The notes beneath the pieces are model-generated. The model worked only from the letters and a program-made list of their open reading frames with translations, searched no databases and was not told the DNA's origin. The position numbers and the translations under genes are program-made. Positions 1 through 6,212 of a stretch of 6,893 nt of DNA are shown piece by piece. Origin of the DNA: DASTQL01 sp035462845 (GTDB lineage Bacteria > Actinomycetota > Actinomycetes > Jiangellales > Jiangellaceae); NCBI GenBank assembly GCA_035462845.1, contig DATHTV010000149.1, positions 1 to 6,893 on the forward strand. Reading direction: 5' to 3'. How positions within the stretch are numbered: the stretch's first letter is position 1; every line of letters begins with the position of its first letter.

Positions 1-1
1 G

Positions 2-1651
2 ACACCCGAGGAGTTCTTCGCCGGGCACCCGGCCGCCTACCAGGTGTTCACCGCGGTCCGTGACCTCGTGCTGGCAGCGGGACCGGCCGAGGTGCGGGTC
101 AGCCGCAGCCAGGTGGCCTTCCGGCGCCGGCGCGGCTTCGCGGGCTCGACCTCAGGGATCGACCGCGCGGTCGACGACCCGTTCTACGGCTTCAACGAGG
201 GCTCGGTCCACGTCCGCGTCGGCAAGGAGAACCAGCCGCTCTTCTACCAGTTCGAGAGCCCGCTGCTGCGGCTCATCGTCGAGGAGAAGTACGAGCTCCT
301 GGTCCGCGGCAGCCAGCTGGCCTACCTGCGGGCGCAGCCCGACGGCGAGGTCCCTCCAGCGAGCATCTGGGTCCACCGCTTCTACGATGCGGCCGCCTCG
401 ACGCTCGGGCAACGGCCGCAGGAGTACGTGCTGGAGCGGGCGGCCGAGGACCTGTTCGAGCTCGTCCGACTGGTACTGGCCAAGACCGGCGCTCCGCGGG
501 TCACGCTCGTGGCCCACTCGATGGGCGGGCTGATCTGCCGCTCGATGCTGCAGCGCGTCGTCCCCGAGGCGACCGGCCGACCGGACGGCGCCCTCGACTA
601 CGTCAGCCGCCTCTTCACGTACGGGACGCCGCACGGGGGGATCGAGTTCGCGGTCGGGTTCGGGCTGGCGGAGAAGCTGCGGGACCTCGTCGACATCAAC
701 GGCGCCGAGATCTTCGGCCCGGACCGGATGTACCGGTACCTCACCCCCGACCTCCCGGGCGCTCCGCGGGCGGCGAAGCGCCCCAAGGGCTGGGAACCGA
801 CGACGATGCCCGACGGCGGGTTCCCCGCCGACCGGGTCTTCTGCCTGGTCGGCACCAATCCCGAGGACTACAGCGTGGCCATGGGTCTGTCGTCCAAGGC
901 GGTCGGCGCCCGCAGCGACGGTCTGGTCCAGATCGACAACGCGTACGTGAAGGGTGCGCACCGGGCCTTCGTGCACCGCAGCCACAGCGGTCGCTACGGC
1001 ATGGTCAACTCCGAGGAGGGCTACCAGAACCTGCGCCGCTTCCTGCTGGGCGACCTCCGGGTGCAGGTCGAGCTGGCGAACCTGCGGGTTCGCGGCTCCG
1101 CGCGCGACGAGATCGTCTGGCAGCTGGAGACGCAGCTCGCGATCCGCGGCCTGCCGATCGTCATGCACGAGCAGACGACCGCGCACCACTGCCCGATCCA
1201 GATCGAGTGGCCGCCGACCGAGGACACCGCGAGCCGGCCGGTGCCGCTGCTCACCACCTTCCTGTCGAGCCGCGCCACCCGGCCGCCCAGCGCCGAGACC
1301 GGCCGGCCCGTGTCGACGATGCGCCACGCGCTCCGGCTGCGGCTGATCTCGTTGCGGGAGAAGGGCGGGATATTCGGCTTCTTCGACCACCTCGAGCAGA
1401 CGGCGGACTTCGACGACACCCTCGTCGTCGACATCGCACCGGGCGACGAGGCCACGCCCCCGCGAGCCTGGGCGACCTGGAACTCGGTCATCCCCGGCGC
1501 GATCCGAGACTGGCAGCCCGAGGGCGAGCCGCTGGCCGACACCGACGCCACGCCGGGGGTGTGGAGGGGCCGGGTCCGGGTCCCGCCGCCGGCCCGGCCC
1601 ATCCTCGGTGAGCACGCCGAGGTCGTGCTCACGGTGACGCCGCACGACTGA
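2..1651 (+). CDS. Esterase/lipase-like alpha/beta hydrolase, 5'-partial, with a DUF5655-like N-terminal remnant
   Basis: The frame is open from the window edge, so the true start probably lies just outside. The first possible start inside is GTG 44, which has no good ribosome binding site; residues below count from it (535 aa to the stop). The nucleophile elbow AHSMGG puts the catalytic Ser at 159. FTYGTPHGG (191-199) is typical of lipases of this group. SDGLVQ gives a likely acid, Asp292, and HRSHSG (311-316) the likely His. GFAG (31-34) sits where the oxyanion loop is expected. Residues ~340-535 are a beta-rich C-terminal region I do not recognise. No signal peptide is visible, so a cytoplasmic enzyme is likely; the substrate is unknown (probably an ester or acyl chain). 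The odd part is upstream: the codons before residue ~33 read TPEEFFAGHPAAY and later VRVSRSQVAFRRRRGFA. These resemble the start of actinobacterial DUF5655 proteins, not a lipase, which suggests a fusion. The hydrolase call is firm; the N-terminal interpretation rests on family recall. Confidence 0.85.
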   Translation, partial: TPEEFFAGHPAAYQVFTAVRDLVLAAGPAEVRVSRSQVAFRRRRGFAGSTSGIDRAVDDPFYGFNEGSVHVRVGKENQPLFYQFESPLLRLIVEEKYELLVRGSQLAYLRAQPDGEVPPASIWVHRFYDAAASTLGQRPQEYVLERAAEDLFELVRLVLAKTGAPRVTLVAHSMGGLICRSMLQRVVPEATGRPDGALDYVSRLFTYGTPHGGIEFAVGFGLAEKLRDLVDINGAEIFGPDRMYRYLTPDLPGAPRAAKRPKGWEPTTMPDGGFPADRVFCLVGTNPEDYSVAMGLSSKAVGARSDGLVQIDNAYVKGAHRAFVHRSHSGRYGMVNSEEGYQNLRRFLLGDLRVQVELANLRVRGSARDEIVWQLETQLAIRGLPIVMHEQTTAHHCPIQIEWPPTEDTASRPVPLLTTFLSSRATRPPSAETGRPVSTMRHALRLRLISLREKGGIFGFFDHLEQTADFDDTLVVDIAPGDEATPPRAWATWNSVIPGAIRDWQPEGEPLADTDATPGVWRGRVRVPPPARPILGEHAEVVLTVTPHD

Positions 1652-1652
1652 C

Positions 1653-1677
1653 CGCAGCGTACGGGCGGCGCGCTGCG
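1653..1677 (+). terminator. Hairpin after the esterase gene, possible terminator
   Basis: A perfect 7-bp stem (cgcagcg at 1653-1659 pairing with cgctgcg at 1671-1677) with an 11-nt loop begins 2 nt after the stop codon. There is no T tract, as is common in high-GC actinobacteria, so termination is inferred from position and stem only. Confidence 0.4.
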
Positions 1678-1837
1678 CCTGCCGGTCGAGGGCTTTCGGA
1701 CCGCGTCGTCGGCTCGCTGGGACGGGCTCGGTTCCCCCACCTGCCGTTGGAGGCCTCTCATGCGCTGCTCATGGTGCTCCAACCTGGCCGACCCACGGTG
1801 TGGTCGAGGCCGCGCCACCCCTGACGCGGGCCACGAG

Positions 1838-1845
1838 AGGAAGGA
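1838..1845 (+). promoter_or_regulatory. Ribosome binding site fixing the GTG 1853 start
   Basis: AGGAAGGA lies 7 nt before GTG 1853. It is the best Shine-Dalgarno match near this gene and picks this start over the in-frame ATG at 1760. The ATG would add 31 residues with no homology-like features in front of a clean signal peptide. Confidence 0.75.
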
Positions 1846-1852
1846 CCGTCCC

Positions 1853-2350
1853 GTGAAGCGATCCCTCACCGCCCTCGGCCTGGCAGCCCTGCTGTCGGGC
1901 GCCGTCATGGCCGTCCCGGCACAGGCCGAGGAGCGGACCTGCCGCGGCTCCCTCGGCGCCGTCACCGTCGACAACCTGCGCGTCCCCTCAGGTGCCACCT
2001 GCACGCTCAAGGGCACGTACGTCAAGGGCACGGTCAAGGTCGAGAACCGGGCGACGCTGCAGGCCAGCTCGATCCGCGTCGTCGGCAACGTGCAGGCCGA
2101 GGGCCACGCACACGTCGCGGTCGCGTCGTCCACCGTGGGCGGCAGCATCCAGCTCAAGCAGGGCGGCAGTGCCTCGGTGACGAGCAACCGGGTGACTGGC
2201 GACGTGCAGTCCTTCACCAACCGCGGGTCGCAGACGATCTCGTCCAACCGGATCAACGGCAACCTGCAGTGCAAGGAGAACGCCCCGGCACCGACCGGCT
2301 CGGGCAACGTCGTGGGCGGGAACAAGGAGGACCAGTGCCGGCGCCTCTGA
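1853..2350 (+). CDS. Small secreted protein with beta-helix-like rungs, function unknown
   Basis: This encodes a 165-residue protein. It begins with a classical signal peptide: MKRS, a hydrophobic core at 5-21, and a probable signal peptidase I site after the AQA at 23-25. The mature part is ~140 residues. From residue 59 to 140 it shows a regular pattern: G-[TNSD]-[VIL]-[KQ] recurs at residues 59, 78, 97, 116 and 136, a spacing of 19-20 residues. Each turn is rich in V, I, S, T and N. This is what a right-handed parallel beta-helix looks like. Four Cys (30, 50, 140, 162) bracket the solenoid and could form two disulfides outside the cell. Similar small secreted proteins are common in actinobacteria and are usually annotated as hypothetical. 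No catalytic motif or wall anchor is visible, so a structural or binding role is only a guess. The GTG start is set by the ribosome binding site 7 nt upstream. Confidence 0.8.
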   Translation: MKRSLTALGLAALLSGAVMAVPAQAEERTCRGSLGAVTVDNLRVPSGATCTLKGTYVKGTVKVENRATLQASSIRVVGNVQAEGHAHVAVASSTVGGSIQLKQGGSASVTSNRVTGDVQSFTNRGSQTISSNRINGNLQCKENAPAPTGSGNVVGGNKEDQCRRL

Positions 2351-2413
2351 GCTGACGCCGGGGTCGTCGCCGGCGCTGCTCCTCGCCGCCTGCCGGTGAT
2401 GCCCCGACCGCCG

Positions 2414-2443
2414 CCCTGGCCGGGCCTCGCACCCCGGCCAGGG
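2414..2443 (+). terminator. Strong GC-rich hairpin, probable terminator of the secreted-protein gene
   Basis: A perfect 11-bp inverted repeat (ccctggccggg at 2414-2424, cccggccaggg at 2433-2443) encloses an 8-nt loop, 63 nt after the stop codon. An outer, slightly imperfect arm pair (gaccgccgcc from 2406; ggcggcgggtc at 2454-2464) can extend the structure. There is no T tract. It is the most stable-looking simple hairpin in the window and separates the secreted-protein gene from the repeat array. Confidence 0.65.
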
Positions 2444-2462
2444 GGCCGGGCGCGGCGGCGGG

Positions 2463-2684
2463 TCAACGCCTCATGATCGCGCCAGCGACCCACGACCTAC
2501 CGACGTTGCCGCCCTCACGGGCCCGCAAACGTCGCATGATCGGCACGCCGCCCAACGACTCACCGACGTTGACGCCCCCAGGAGCCCGGCAACGTCTCAT
2601 GATCGGCTCGCCCCCCGCGACGTACCGACGTTGCCGCCCCCCAGCCCGTCAACACCTCATGATCGCGCCCCACCGGCCTACCGT
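2463..2684. repeat. Tandem ~63-bp repeat array, 3.5 copies, with internal inverted sites
   Basis: Units start at 2463, 2526, 2589 and 2649 (lengths 63, 63, 60 and a partial ~36). Two blocks are well conserved. The first is CAACGtCtCATGATCG at the head; CATGATCG is identical in all four copies. The second is ACCGACGTTGcCGCC, about 40 bp later in units 1-3. The linkers between them vary. The head carries a GGCAACGTC-like site (2462, 2525, 2588, 2648) and the second block its reverse complement GACGTTGCC (2502, 2565, 2627), so the array alternates inverted sites. In unit 3 the two 9-bp arms match perfectly. Together with the hairpin before it, the array fills the 340-bp gap 2351-2690; I see no gene there. 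Possible roles are an operator cluster for the following gene, a dispersed intergenic repeat family, or structured RNA or DNA. Only the repeat structure itself is directly seen. Confidence 0.85.
2679..2684 (+). promoter_or_regulatory. Leaderless-type -10 box (TACCGT) of the DUF2207 gene
   Basis: TACCGT fits the actinobacterial TAnnnT -10 consensus and ends 6 nt before ATG 2691. That spacing would place the transcript start at or next to the A of the ATG, the usual layout of a leaderless mRNA. No normally spaced Shine-Dalgarno is present (GAGGG sits only 1 nt from the ATG), which fits leaderless translation. A clear TTGACA-like -35 box is not seen; TCATGA at 2657-2662, from the repeat core, sits 16 bp upstream of the -10. 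Confidence 0.5.
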
Positions 2685-2690
2685 GAGGGC

Positions 2691-4508
2691 ATGCGCCGAG
2701 CCGCACTCGCAGTCGCCGCGCTCCTGGCCGTCGCCACGCTGGCCTGGTCGGGGTCCGCCCCGGCCGCGGCCTCCGACGACGGTGCGGGGTTCGTGTCCTC
2801 GTGGGACGTCGACCTGCAGGTTCGCCCGGACGGGGTGCTGGAGGTCCAGGAACGCATCACCTACGTCTTCTACGACAGGGGCCACGGCATCCGCCGCGCC
2901 ATCCCGTACCTCTACCGCTACGACGACACCCACGACCGGGAGGTGGAGCTGGGAACCGTCAGCGTCTCGAGCAGCACCGGCGCACCGGTCCAGCTGGAGG
3001 CCACCCGCCAGGACGGCGAGCTCCGGCTGCGCATCGGCGACCCCGACCGGCTCATCAGCGGCACGCAGGTCTACGAGATCGGCTACACCGTGGACGGAGT
3101 GCTCAACGCTCGCGCCGACCACGACGAGCTGGCCTGGAACGGCGTGGGCGACGCGTGGGAGACACCGATCGAGCAGGCGACCATCACGGTGACGGCGCCC
3201 GCCCTGCAGCAGGTCCGGTGCTTCTACGGGCCAACCGGCAGCGACCAGTCCTGCGGGTCGGCGACCCTCGACGGGGTGGTCGGCGCAGGCGACTCCTCCG
3301 CCGACTTCGGCCCGGTGAGCCTCGAGCGGAGGCAGGGGATGACCGTCTACGCAGACATGCCGCCGGACGTCGTCGAGGTGGCACCGCCGGTGCTCGTGGA
3401 GCGCTGGAGCCTGGGGCGCGCACTCTCGCTGACACCTGTCACGGCCGGTCTGGCCGCGATCATCGGGACCCTGGGCATCGCCGGCGTCAGGAGGCTGGCG
3501 ATCCGGCGGGGACGCGACGAGGACACCGTGACCGGCATCGGCGGCCAGACGGCGCACGCCGGGAGCCCGGAACCGGTGGACTGGCGGGCCGTTCGGGAGA
3601 TGCGACCCGGGGTCCTGGGCACCCTCGTCGACGAGAAGGCGGACGTCGTGGACGTCACGGCGACCGTCGTCGACCTCGCGGTCCGCCGGCACCTGCGCAT
3701 CGAGGAGGTCGCTCAGACGGGACGCTGGACCTCGAGCCGTGACTGGAGGCTGGTCCGGCTGGACGGTGCCCCGGACGACCTCGTCCCGTACGAGCGCAAG
3801 CTCCTGCAGGCGCTGTTCCGCTCCGGCTCCCCCGTGCAGCTCGACGACCTCATCAACAAGTTCCACGAGGACATGTCCGACCTCCGCGACGACCTCTACG
3901 GCGAGGTCGTGGACCGCGGCTGGTACCGGGTCCGGCCCGACCGGACGCGGATGCTCTGGTACGGGATCGGCGCCGCGGCACTGGTGCTGACGGCCGGAGT
4001 GGCGGCGCTGCTGATCGCGTTCACGACCTTCGGTCTCGTCGGGCTGGCGCTCGTCGTCCCGGCGCTGGCCCTGCTCGTCGCCGCCCGGTCCATGCCGGCC
4101 CGGACACCCGCGGGCAGCGCGGCCCTGCGGCAGGTCCACGCGCTGCGTGAGTACCTGTCGACCAGCACGCCCCAGCCGTCGGGGGACCAGGACGCCGAGC
4201 AGGCGTTCTCCACCCTGCTCCCGTATGCGATGGTGCTCGGCCTGGAGCAGCGGTGGAGCGACGCGTTCGCGCCGCTGGCCGCGCAGCCCCGCGGTGCCGA
4301 CCCGGGCGCGGGGCTGGGATCGCCGTACTGGTACGTGGGAGCACCCGCGGCGCTGCACGGCGCGCACGGCTTCGGCGACTTCGGCTCCGCCATCTCGTCG
4401 TTCGCGTCGTCCGCGGGGTCGGCGATGTCGTCGTCCCCGAGCTCGGACTCCGGCGGCGGTGGGTCGTCGGGCGGTGGTGGGGGCGGCGGAGGTGGTGGCG
4501 GCTGGTGA
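2691..4508 (+). CDS. DUF2207 family membrane protein
   Basis: This encodes 605 residues, a normal length for DUF2207 proteins. The domains in order are: a signal peptide (1-27, hydrophobic core then SGSAPAAA); an extracytoplasmic beta-rich domain (~30-235) opening with the family-typical VDLQVRPDGVLEVQERITY and including YDRGHGIRRAIPY; a membrane segment at ~245-266; a soluble, presumably cytoplasmic part (~267-420) with a winged-helix-like stretch near 310-415; two closely spaced membrane segments (~422-443 and ~446-466); a conserved-looking FSTLLPYAMVLGLEQRW at 506-522; and a Ser/Gly tail ending in an 11-Gly run plus Trp. The Gly tail with an aromatic end is typical of the family. Cys177 and Cys188 could pair outside the cell. 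The biochemical function of DUF2207 is not established; a cell-envelope role is an inference from topology. ATG 2691 is chosen because it begins the signal peptide and fits the leaderless promoter; an in-frame TTG at 2631 would add 20 residues from the repeat array. Confidence 0.9.
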   Translation: MRRAALAVAALLAVATLAWSGSAPAAASDDGAGFVSSWDVDLQVRPDGVLEVQERITYVFYDRGHGIRRAIPYLYRYDDTHDREVELGTVSVSSSTGAPVQLEATRQDGELRLRIGDPDRLISGTQVYEIGYTVDGVLNARADHDELAWNGVGDAWETPIEQATITVTAPALQQVRCFYGPTGSDQSCGSATLDGVVGAGDSSADFGPVSLERRQGMTVYADMPPDVVEVAPPVLVERWSLGRALSLTPVTAGLAAIIGTLGIAGVRRLAIRRGRDEDTVTGIGGQTAHAGSPEPVDWRAVREMRPGVLGTLVDEKADVVDVTATVVDLAVRRHLRIEEVAQTGRWTSSRDWRLVRLDGAPDDLVPYERKLLQALFRSGSPVQLDDLINKFHEDMSDLRDDLYGEVVDRGWYRVRPDRTRMLWYGIGAAALVLTAGVAALLIAFTTFGLVGLALVVPALALLVAARSMPARTPAGSAALRQVHALREYLSTSTPQPSGDQDAEQAFSTLLPYAMVLGLEQRWSDAFAPLAAQPRGADPGAGLGSPYWYVGAPAALHGAHGFGDFGSAISSFASSAGSAMSSSPSSDSGGGGSSGGGGGGGGGGGW

Positions 4509-4524
4509 CCCGTCCGCCGGTCAC
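4505..4524. terminator. Small bidirectional hairpin across two convergent stop codons
   Basis: GTGACC (4505-4510) and GGTCAC (4519-4524) form a perfect 6-bp stem with an 8-nt loop. The left arm contains the TGA of the DUF2207 gene and the right arm the TGA of guaA on the other strand, so the structure is the same in both transcripts. The stem is short and lacks T tracts, so its role as a shared terminator is uncertain. Confidence 0.3.
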
Positions 4525-6101
4525 TCCCACTCGATCGTGCCGGGAGGCTTCGACGTGACGTCGAGGACGACCCGGTTGACCTCGCGCACCTCGTTGGTGA
4601 TGCGGGTCGAGATGCGCTCGACCACGTCGTACGGGAGGCGCGACCAGTCCGCGGTCATCGCGTCCTCGGAGGACACCGGCCGCAGCACCACCGGGTGGCC
4701 GTAGGTGCGGCCGTCCCCCTGCACGCCGACCGAGCGCACCTCGGCCAGCAACACCACGGGGAACTGCCAGACCTCGCGGTCGAGACCGGCGCGGGTGAGC
4801 TCCGCACGCGCGATGGCGTCGGCGTGGCGCAGCACGTCCAGCCGCTCCCGGGTCACCTCGCCGACGACCCGGATCGCCAGGCCCGGTCCCGGGAAGGGGT
4901 GGCGCCAGACGATCTCGGGCGGCAGGCCGAGCTCCGCCCCCACACCCCGCACCTCGTCCTTGAAGAGTGCGCGGAGCGGTTCGATGAGCCGGAACTCCAG
5001 GTCCTCGGGGAGCCCTCCGACGTTGTGGTGGCTCTTGATGTTGGCCGCACCCTCGCCGCCGCCCGACTCGACGACGTCGGGGTAGAGCGTGCCCTGGACG
5101 AGGAACTCGACCTGCTCGCCGTGCGCACCGGCGTCGGCGACGACCTCACGGGCCGCGTGCTCGAAGACCCGGATGAACTCCCGTCCGATGATCTTGCGCT
5201 TCTCCTCCGGATCGCTGACCCCGGCGAGCGCCCCGAGGAACCGGTCGGCCGCGTCGACGACCTTGAGGTCGACCCCCGTGGCGGCGACGTAGTCCCGCTC
5301 GACCTGCTCGGCTTCTCCCTCGCGCAGCAGTCCGTGGTCGACGAACACACAGGTCAGCCGGTCCCCCACCGCACGCTGGACGAGCGCCGCCGCGACGGCG
5401 GAGTCGACGCCGCCGGACAGCCCGCAGAGGACCCGCTTGCCGCCGACCTCGGCCCGGATCGCCTGGACGGCGTCGTCGACGATGTTCACCATGGTCCAGC
5501 TGGGCCGGCAGCCGGCCAGGTCGAGGAGGAAGTGCTCGAGCACCCGTTGGCCGTGCTCGGTGTGCAGCACCTCGGGGTGCCACTGCACCCCGGCGAGCCC
5601 CCGCGCGGTGTCCTCGAAGGCCGCCACCGGGGCCCCGGCCGAGGAGGCCAGCACGGCGAAGCCCTCGGGCGCACGGGCCACCGAGTCGCCGTGGCTCATC
5701 CAGACCTGGTGCTCGGCCGGCAGCCCGGCCAGCAGCCTGCCGGGCGCCGCGACCCGGACCGGAGTCCGGCCGAACTCCGACAGGCCGGTCCGGGCCACGT
5801 CGCCCCCGAGGGCCTGCGCCATGGCCTGGAAGCCGTAGCAGATGCCGAGGGCGGGGACGCCGGCTGCGAACAGGGCGGGATCCACCGACGGCGCGCCGTC
5901 GGCGTACACGCTGGACGGGCCCCCGGACAGGATGACCGCCTTGGGCCGGCGGGCCAGCAGCTCGTCGACGGGCGTCGTGTGCGGGACGACCTCGGAGTAC
6001 ACCCGGGCCTCGCGGACCCGGCGGGCGATGAGCTGGGCGTACTGGGCGCCGAAGTCGACGACGAGGACCAGGTCGTGCTCGGGGTGGCCGGCTGCGGGCA
6101 C
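4521..6101 (-). CDS. guaA: GMP synthase (glutamine-hydrolysing)
   Basis: Converts XMP to GMP using ATP and the amide nitrogen of glutamine, the last step of de novo guanine nucleotide synthesis in the cytoplasm. At 526 residues it is full length. The N-terminal class I glutamine amidotransferase domain (~10-200) has the nucleophile Cys88 in GICYGF and the His175/Glu177 pair in VQWHPEV. The ATP pyrophosphatase domain (~203-400) has the P-loop SGGVDS at 229-234. The C-terminal dimerisation domain (~400-526) includes HPFPGPGLAIR, the QGDGRTYGHP stretch and the hallmark end KPPGTIEWE. No key residue is missing. The start is GTG 6101, 8 nt downstream of a GAGAGGA ribosome binding site; the nearby ATG at 6109 is out of frame. 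It converges on the DUF2207 gene (12 bp between stops) and lies 111 bp downstream of an NDH-2-like gene on the same strand. A -10-like box and a hairpin in that gap suggest separate transcription. Confidence 0.98.
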   Translation of the reverse strand: MPAAGHPEHDLVLVVDFGAQYAQLIARRVREARVYSEVVPHTTPVDELLARRPKAVILSGGPSSVYADGAPSVDPALFAAGVPALGICYGFQAMAQALGGDVARTGLSEFGRTPVRVAAPGRLLAGLPAEHQVWMSHGDSVARAPEGFAVLASSAGAPVAAFEDTARGLAGVQWHPEVLHTEHGQRVLEHFLLDLAGCRPSWTMVNIVDDAVQAIRAEVGGKRVLCGLSGGVDSAVAAALVQRAVGDRLTCVFVDHGLLREGEAEQVERDYVAATGVDLKVVDAADRFLGALAGVSDPEEKRKIIGREFIRVFEHAAREVVADAGAHGEQVEFLVQGTLYPDVVESGGGEGAANIKSHHNVGGLPEDLEFRLIEPLRALFKDEVRGVGAELGLPPEIVWRHPFPGPGLAIRVVGEVTRERLDVLRHADAIARAELTRAGLDREVWQFPVVLLAEVRSVGVQGDGRTYGHPVVLRPVSSEDAMTADWSRLPYDVVERISTRITNEVREVNRVVLDVTSKPPGTIEWE

Positions 6102-6109
6102 GTCGGCAT

Positions 6110-6116
6110 TCCTCTC
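6110..6116 (-). promoter_or_regulatory. Ribosome binding site of guaA
   Basis: On the minus strand this reads GAGAGGA, with 8 nt to the GTG start at 6101. It directly abuts an out-of-frame ATG (6109), too close to serve it, so it supports the GTG. Confidence 0.7.
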
Positions 6117-6136
6117 ACCAGCGAAGGACCCGACGG

Positions 6137-6142
6137 AGTCTA
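6137..6142 (-). promoter_or_regulatory. Candidate -10 box (TAGACT) of guaA
   Basis: TAGACT on the minus strand fits the actinobacterial TAnnnT consensus and sits in one of the few A/T-richer patches of the gap. A start ~7 nt downstream would give a leader of about 28 nt that includes the ribosome binding site. No convincing -35 hexamer is present at 16-18 bp spacing, so this is a -10-only call. Confidence 0.4.
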
Positions 6143-6162
6143 GTTGGCCGGTCCTGTCCCAC

Positions 6163-6183
6163 GGCCCCAGCGGCCCTGGTGCC
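6163..6183 (-). terminator. Hairpin between the NDH-2-like gene and guaA, possible terminator
   Basis: Arms at 6163-6170 (ggccccag on the plus strand) and 6176-6183 (ctggtgcc) pair over 8 positions with one mismatch around a 5-nt loop. It starts 29 nt after the stop of the oxidoreductase gene and lies before the candidate guaA promoter. There is no T tract, and the assignment rests on position and pairing. Confidence 0.35.
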
Positions 6184-6212
6184 GCGCGGGTCAGCCGGCC
6201 GCCGTCGACCGC

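Noticed and set aside
152..1645. Long open frame (about 497 codons) on the minus strand opposite the esterase gene
   Set aside because: Arg/Gly/Val-rich, low-complexity product with no recognisable motif; typical antisense shadow of a high-GC gene that has clear catalytic motifs on the other strand.
1747..1775. TTGGAG - 17 bp - CATGGT as a promoter for the secreted-protein gene
   Set aside because: Spacing is right, but each hexamer matches only about half of the consensus; chance level in this composition.
1760..1852. In-frame ATG 1760 as an earlier start for the secreted protein
   Set aside because: It would put 31 Cys/Arg-rich residues before a standard signal peptide, and the good ribosome binding site is placed for GTG 1853.
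2463..2684. CRISPR array
   Set aside because: Units are contiguous tandem copies with drifting linkers, not identical short repeats with unique spacers, and no cas gene is visible.
2473..3192. Open frame through the repeat array giving a ~21-residue repeated peptide starting MIA/MIG
   Set aside because: The peptide repeat breaks in unit 3, where small indels shift the frame while the DNA blocks stay conserved. The frame then overlaps 500 bp of the real DUF2207 gene with low-complexity sequence, and there is no ribosome binding site.
2649..4367. Long open frame on the minus strand opposite the DUF2207 gene
   Set aside because: Composition is a GC shadow with no domain features; the plus strand encodes a protein with a signal peptide, membrane segments and a recognised family.
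6107..6109. ATG 6109 (minus strand) as the start of guaA or of a leader peptide
   Set aside because: It is out of frame with guaA by 8 nt and directly abuts the ribosome binding site; the frame it opens is a shadow of guaA.
4695..6143. 482-codon open frame on the plus strand opposite guaA
   Set aside because: Mirror-frame artefact of guaA, whose motifs are all intact on the minus strand.
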